Part shown: positions 62,030 to 64,000 of the stretch, in pieces
How positions within the stretch are numbered: the stretch's first letter is position 1
Layout of the letters: each line of letters opens with the position of its first letter
DNA from: Planctomycetaceae bacterium
Lineage (GTDB): Bacteria; Planctomycetota; Planctomycetia; Planctomycetales; Planctomycetaceae
Direction of reading: 5' to 3'
Length of the DNA: 64,000 nucleotides
Assembly (NCBI GenBank): GCA_029243145.1
Contig: JAQWSQ010000202.1
Location: 16,707 to 80,706, forward strand
Translations under genes and position numbers: made by a program
The notes under the pieces: generated by a model
Databases searched by the model: none
The model's input: the letters and a program-made list of their open reading frames with translations, nothing else
What the model was told of the DNA's origin: nothing

Positions 62030-62775
62030 CACTTGAACTTCGCAACCCCCATAGTGTTCTCGCCGCGCTAAAACATCGTCCTCATGATATCCGTGAAATT
62101 CGTTGTTCGTCTGCCAATCCGGGGGGAGCATGGGATGAGGTTCTGATCGCCGCTCAACAGGCGGGAATCTCTTTGTCAGTCAGTCAGCGGCAAGGAAATA
62201 GCAAGCGCCAACGCGGACACAACGAGACAGAACGCTCCAGCGGGACGGTCGCCATGGTGAAAGAACGCCAAGACTTTGCACTCAAAGAAATTCTTCCCTC
62301 GGAAGGAAATACCCCAAAAACCGGTTTGTGGTTGGCACTCGATTGTTTGCAGGATCCACAAAATGTCGGTGCGATTTTTCGGAGCGCGGCGTTTTTTGGA
62401 GTCCAAGGGATCATCCTCACCAAAGATCGCTCGGCTCCGATGAATTCGACAGTTTATGATGTCTCTGCGGGTGGCGTGGAGGCGATGCCATTCAGCGTGG
62501 TCACCAATTTGACTCAAGCCCTGAAAACCGCCAAGGAAGCTGGTTTGTGGGTTCTGGGCACTTCAGAACACGCCCAGAAGGACATTTCTCAGATTGACCG
62601 CGGCCGACCTTGGCTCCTTGTCATCGGGAATGAGCAAAAGGGAATTCGCCGTCTCACTGGCGAGCAATGTGACGAAATCTGCCTGGTTACGCCGAAAGGA
62701 GAAGTCTCGTCTTTGAATGCTTCTGTGGCGGCAGGAGTGCTGATGTCCGAATTGTCGTCAATATCGGCATCATGA
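62026..62775 (+). CDS. Second SpoU/TrmH-family RNA 2'-O-methyltransferase
   Basis: A 249-residue enzyme overlapping the previous gene by four bases, so translation is coupled. It has its own recognition domain (LRNPHSVLAALKHRPHDIRE) and complete SPOUT knot motifs: LDCLQDPQNVGAIFRSAAFFG, LVIGNEQKGIRRLTGE and VTPKGEVSSLNASVAAGVLMS. A charged linker (RQGNSKRQRGHNETERSSG) joins the two parts. The two neighbours are only distantly alike, so they probably modify different nucleotides. Assignment to RlmB or TrmH-like subtypes needs a tree. Confidence 0.85.
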   Translation: MTLELRNPHSVLAALKHRPHDIREIRCSSANPGGAWDEVLIAAQQAGISLSVSQRQGNSKRQRGHNETERSSGTVAMVKERQDFALKEILPSEGNTPKTGLWLALDCLQDPQNVGAIFRSAAFFGVQGIILTKDRSAPMNSTVYDVSAGGVEAMPFSVVTNLTQALKTAKEAGLWVLGTSEHAQKDISQIDRGRPWLLVIGNEQKGIRRLTGEQCDEICLVTPKGEVSSLNASVAAGVLMSELSSISAS

Positions 62776-62950
62776 GCGGTCATTTATGGACGTTAAAGCA
62801 GAAATTCTGAAAGTCGGTTATCGCTCATACCTGTCCTCAGAGGTTACAAATGATGATGACCCTTTGCGTCACAAACATTGATAGAAGCCCATACTCCTGC
62901 GTTTTTTTGAACTCATTACCTTTTAAGCTCTTCATCACTTGAGGATTGTT

Positions 62951-63631
62951 ATGACAGAAGTGACTCTGCAAATCCTCGAAGGGCTAGAGCGTGGGAAAGT
63001 TTTCTCGTTTCTGGAACCTCCCTTCACAATTGGTCGGGAAATTTCGAACGTGATTGCCTTAAATGATGAGAGCGTGAGCCGATATCACGCCAAAATTCAA
63101 GAAGACAACGGGAAAATTATTCTGACAGACTTGGGATCCACCAACGGAACGCGAATCAATGGACACCCGATACAGCTCAAAGTGCTTAAACCGGGAGATC
63201 AAGTTCATATCGGTCGATGCATATTGCTGTTCGGCAATTTTGAAGAGATCGACGAATCGCTGGGGTATCCGGGAAGTGCATCCGACTCTGGTAATATTGG
63301 CTTAACGACGCGCGAGCCGTTTCGCGTCGAAGAGGGGGATGTGAATGATTCCGGTTCCTGCTTCGATGTCCACGAAGCAGGCTTAGAACTCTTCCCTCAA
63401 GGCTGTCCACAATTACCCGATGATTTGAAGCTCGTTCAACGTGCACAAATCTCTGACTTGATCGCCTTCATGCACAATCGCATTGTGCAATTAATGGCTG
63501 AAAGTTACGAAGACTTCGATGACGACGAAGATCGCGAAGTTCGCATCCGCTGGAAAGCCTGGCAACGTCTCATTCGTACCGAAATGGAACTGGCACAAGC
63601 TCTACAAAAAATTGCAGACCCAGACTCGTAA
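62951..63631 (+). CDS. FHA-domain protein
   Basis: A 226-residue cytoplasmic protein. The N-terminal 100 residues are a complete FHA domain: FTIGREISNVIALNDESVSR with the Gly-Arg and Ser, YHAKIQ with the His, and LTDLGSTNGTRING. FHA domains bind phosphothreonine. The C-terminal 110 residues are acidic and helical (EDFDDDEDREVRIRWKAWQ) without known domain. ATG 62951 follows a weak AGGA. The rest may link a kinase signal to another protein, perhaps a Ser/Thr kinase elsewhere. It ends five bases from the LuxR-type gene. Confidence 0.85.
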   Translation: MTEVTLQILEGLERGKVFSFLEPPFTIGREISNVIALNDESVSRYHAKIQEDNGKIILTDLGSTNGTRINGHPIQLKVLKPGDQVHIGRCILLFGNFEEIDESLGYPGSASDSGNIGLTTREPFRVEEGDVNDSGSCFDVHEAGLELFPQGCPQLPDDLKLVQRAQISDLIAFMHNRIVQLMAESYEDFDDDEDREVRIRWKAWQRLIRTEMELAQALQKIADPDS

Positions 63632-63636
63632 CCGCT

Positions 63637-64000
63637 TTAGGCTTCCACTAATCCCTCGCGAATGGCAAATCGAGCCAGCTCCACTCGATCATGGATACCA
63701 AGTTTGTTCATGATACGGTACTTGTGAGAATCGATCGATTTTTCAGACAAGTGCATTTGCCGTGCGACTTCTTTCACACTTTGCCCCACAGCCAAGTGAC
63801 GCAACACTTCGAGTTGTCGATTGGTGAGTGAAGAAAGACCACTTTCACCTCGCATCGAGTAACTAGTGGGTGTCCTGAAAGTTGTTTGGGTTGAGTATTT
63901 TGTTGTGGGATCGTGAAAAAGCTCCCCGAAGATTTGTGTTCTATTCGTATTGCTTGTTGAAAAGACAGACAAAACGGATTCGATACACTCAATCTTCGAG
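63637..64000 (-). CDS. LuxR/NarL-type regulator, C-terminal part (5' end outside window)
   Basis: The frame is open to the window edge, so the gene begins beyond 64000. The visible 121 residues end with a complete GerE/LuxR helix-turn-helix: [20 protein letters not shown] then [20 protein letters not shown] then [16 protein letters not shown]. The upstream residues ([13 protein letters not shown]) look like the end of a receiver domain, where a CheY-like module would follow outside. A TTG at 63972 could start a short version but is unlikely. Expected to be a response regulator that binds DNA. Confidence 0.82.
   Translation of the reverse strand, partial: SKIECIESVLSVFSTSNTNRTQIFGELFHDPTTKYSTQTTFRTPTSYSMRGESGLSSLTNRQLEVLRHLAVGQSVKEVARQMHLSEKSIDSHKYRIMNKLGIHDRVELARFAIREGLVEA

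Overview
The window looks like chromosome from a planctomycete (Planctomycetota). It carries three DUF1549/DUF1553 cytochrome-type proteins paired with DUF1501 proteins, a formylglycine-type sulfatase, an orphan DUF1559 prepilin-like protein, a Tat-exported Gfo/Idh/MocA oxidoreductase and many secreted proteins of families expanded in that phylum. I cannot fix the genus from sequence alone. Coding density is high on both strands. I see no tRNA, rRNA, CRISPR array, prophage or intact insertion sequence.

Layout. 1-9.9 kb: end of a BatA/vWA-like membrane protein, a GNAT acetyltransferase, an M42 aminopeptidase, a DUF1559 protein, aspS, a secreted esterase, an unknown secreted protein, and the mcsB-mcsA protein-arginine kinase pair. 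10-14 kb: trpE, an SMP-30-like protein and a Gfo/Idh/MocA oxidoreductase. 14-27.5 kb is a secreted catabolic region: a DUF1549/DUF1553 protein with LamG, a DUF1501 protein and a sulfatase on +, a second DUF1553/DUF1501 pair on -, an unusual M19 dipeptidase homologue and an aldose-1-epimerase lipoprotein. 27.5-28.6 kb is a gene-free stretch packed with palindromic and dispersed repeats. 28.6-36.5 kb is mixed housekeeping: a YfhO-like membrane protein, quinone oxidoreductase, cysE, CPBP protease, small unknown proteins and a methyltransferase.

36.5-51 kb is the most interesting part. Two divergent transcription units encode what looks like one electron-transfer chain. The six-gene minus-strand unit holds an FAD/NAD(P)/2Fe-2S oxidoreductase, two paralogous tetraheme cytochromes, a protein fusing two cyclic-nucleotide-binding domains to a four-cluster ferredoxin, a cytochrome-b-like membrane protein with two H-X13-H helices, and a membrane-anchored decaheme cytochrome with a cysteine-rich N-terminal domain. 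The plus-strand unit holds a pentaheme cytochrome and an outer-membrane beta-barrel. Next to it lies a class III nucleotide cyclase with FHA-like and GAF domains. In total 23 CXXCH motifs are visible. My inference is a cyclic-nucleotide-gated conduit carrying electrons from cytoplasmic NAD(P)H across the inner membrane and periplasm, perhaps to the outer membrane.

51-64 kb: a third DUF1553/DUF1501 pair, an orphan TolC-family lipoprotein, an RraA-like protein, an SRPBCC protein, miaA, map, two adjacent SpoU-family rRNA methyltransferases, an FHA protein and the C-terminal half of a LuxR/NarL-type regulator cut by the window end.

Several intergenic regions hold short hairpins with varying stems but a constant C(GCAA)G tetraloop, a REP-like family; one pair sits beside a decayed ISL3-type transposase fragment.
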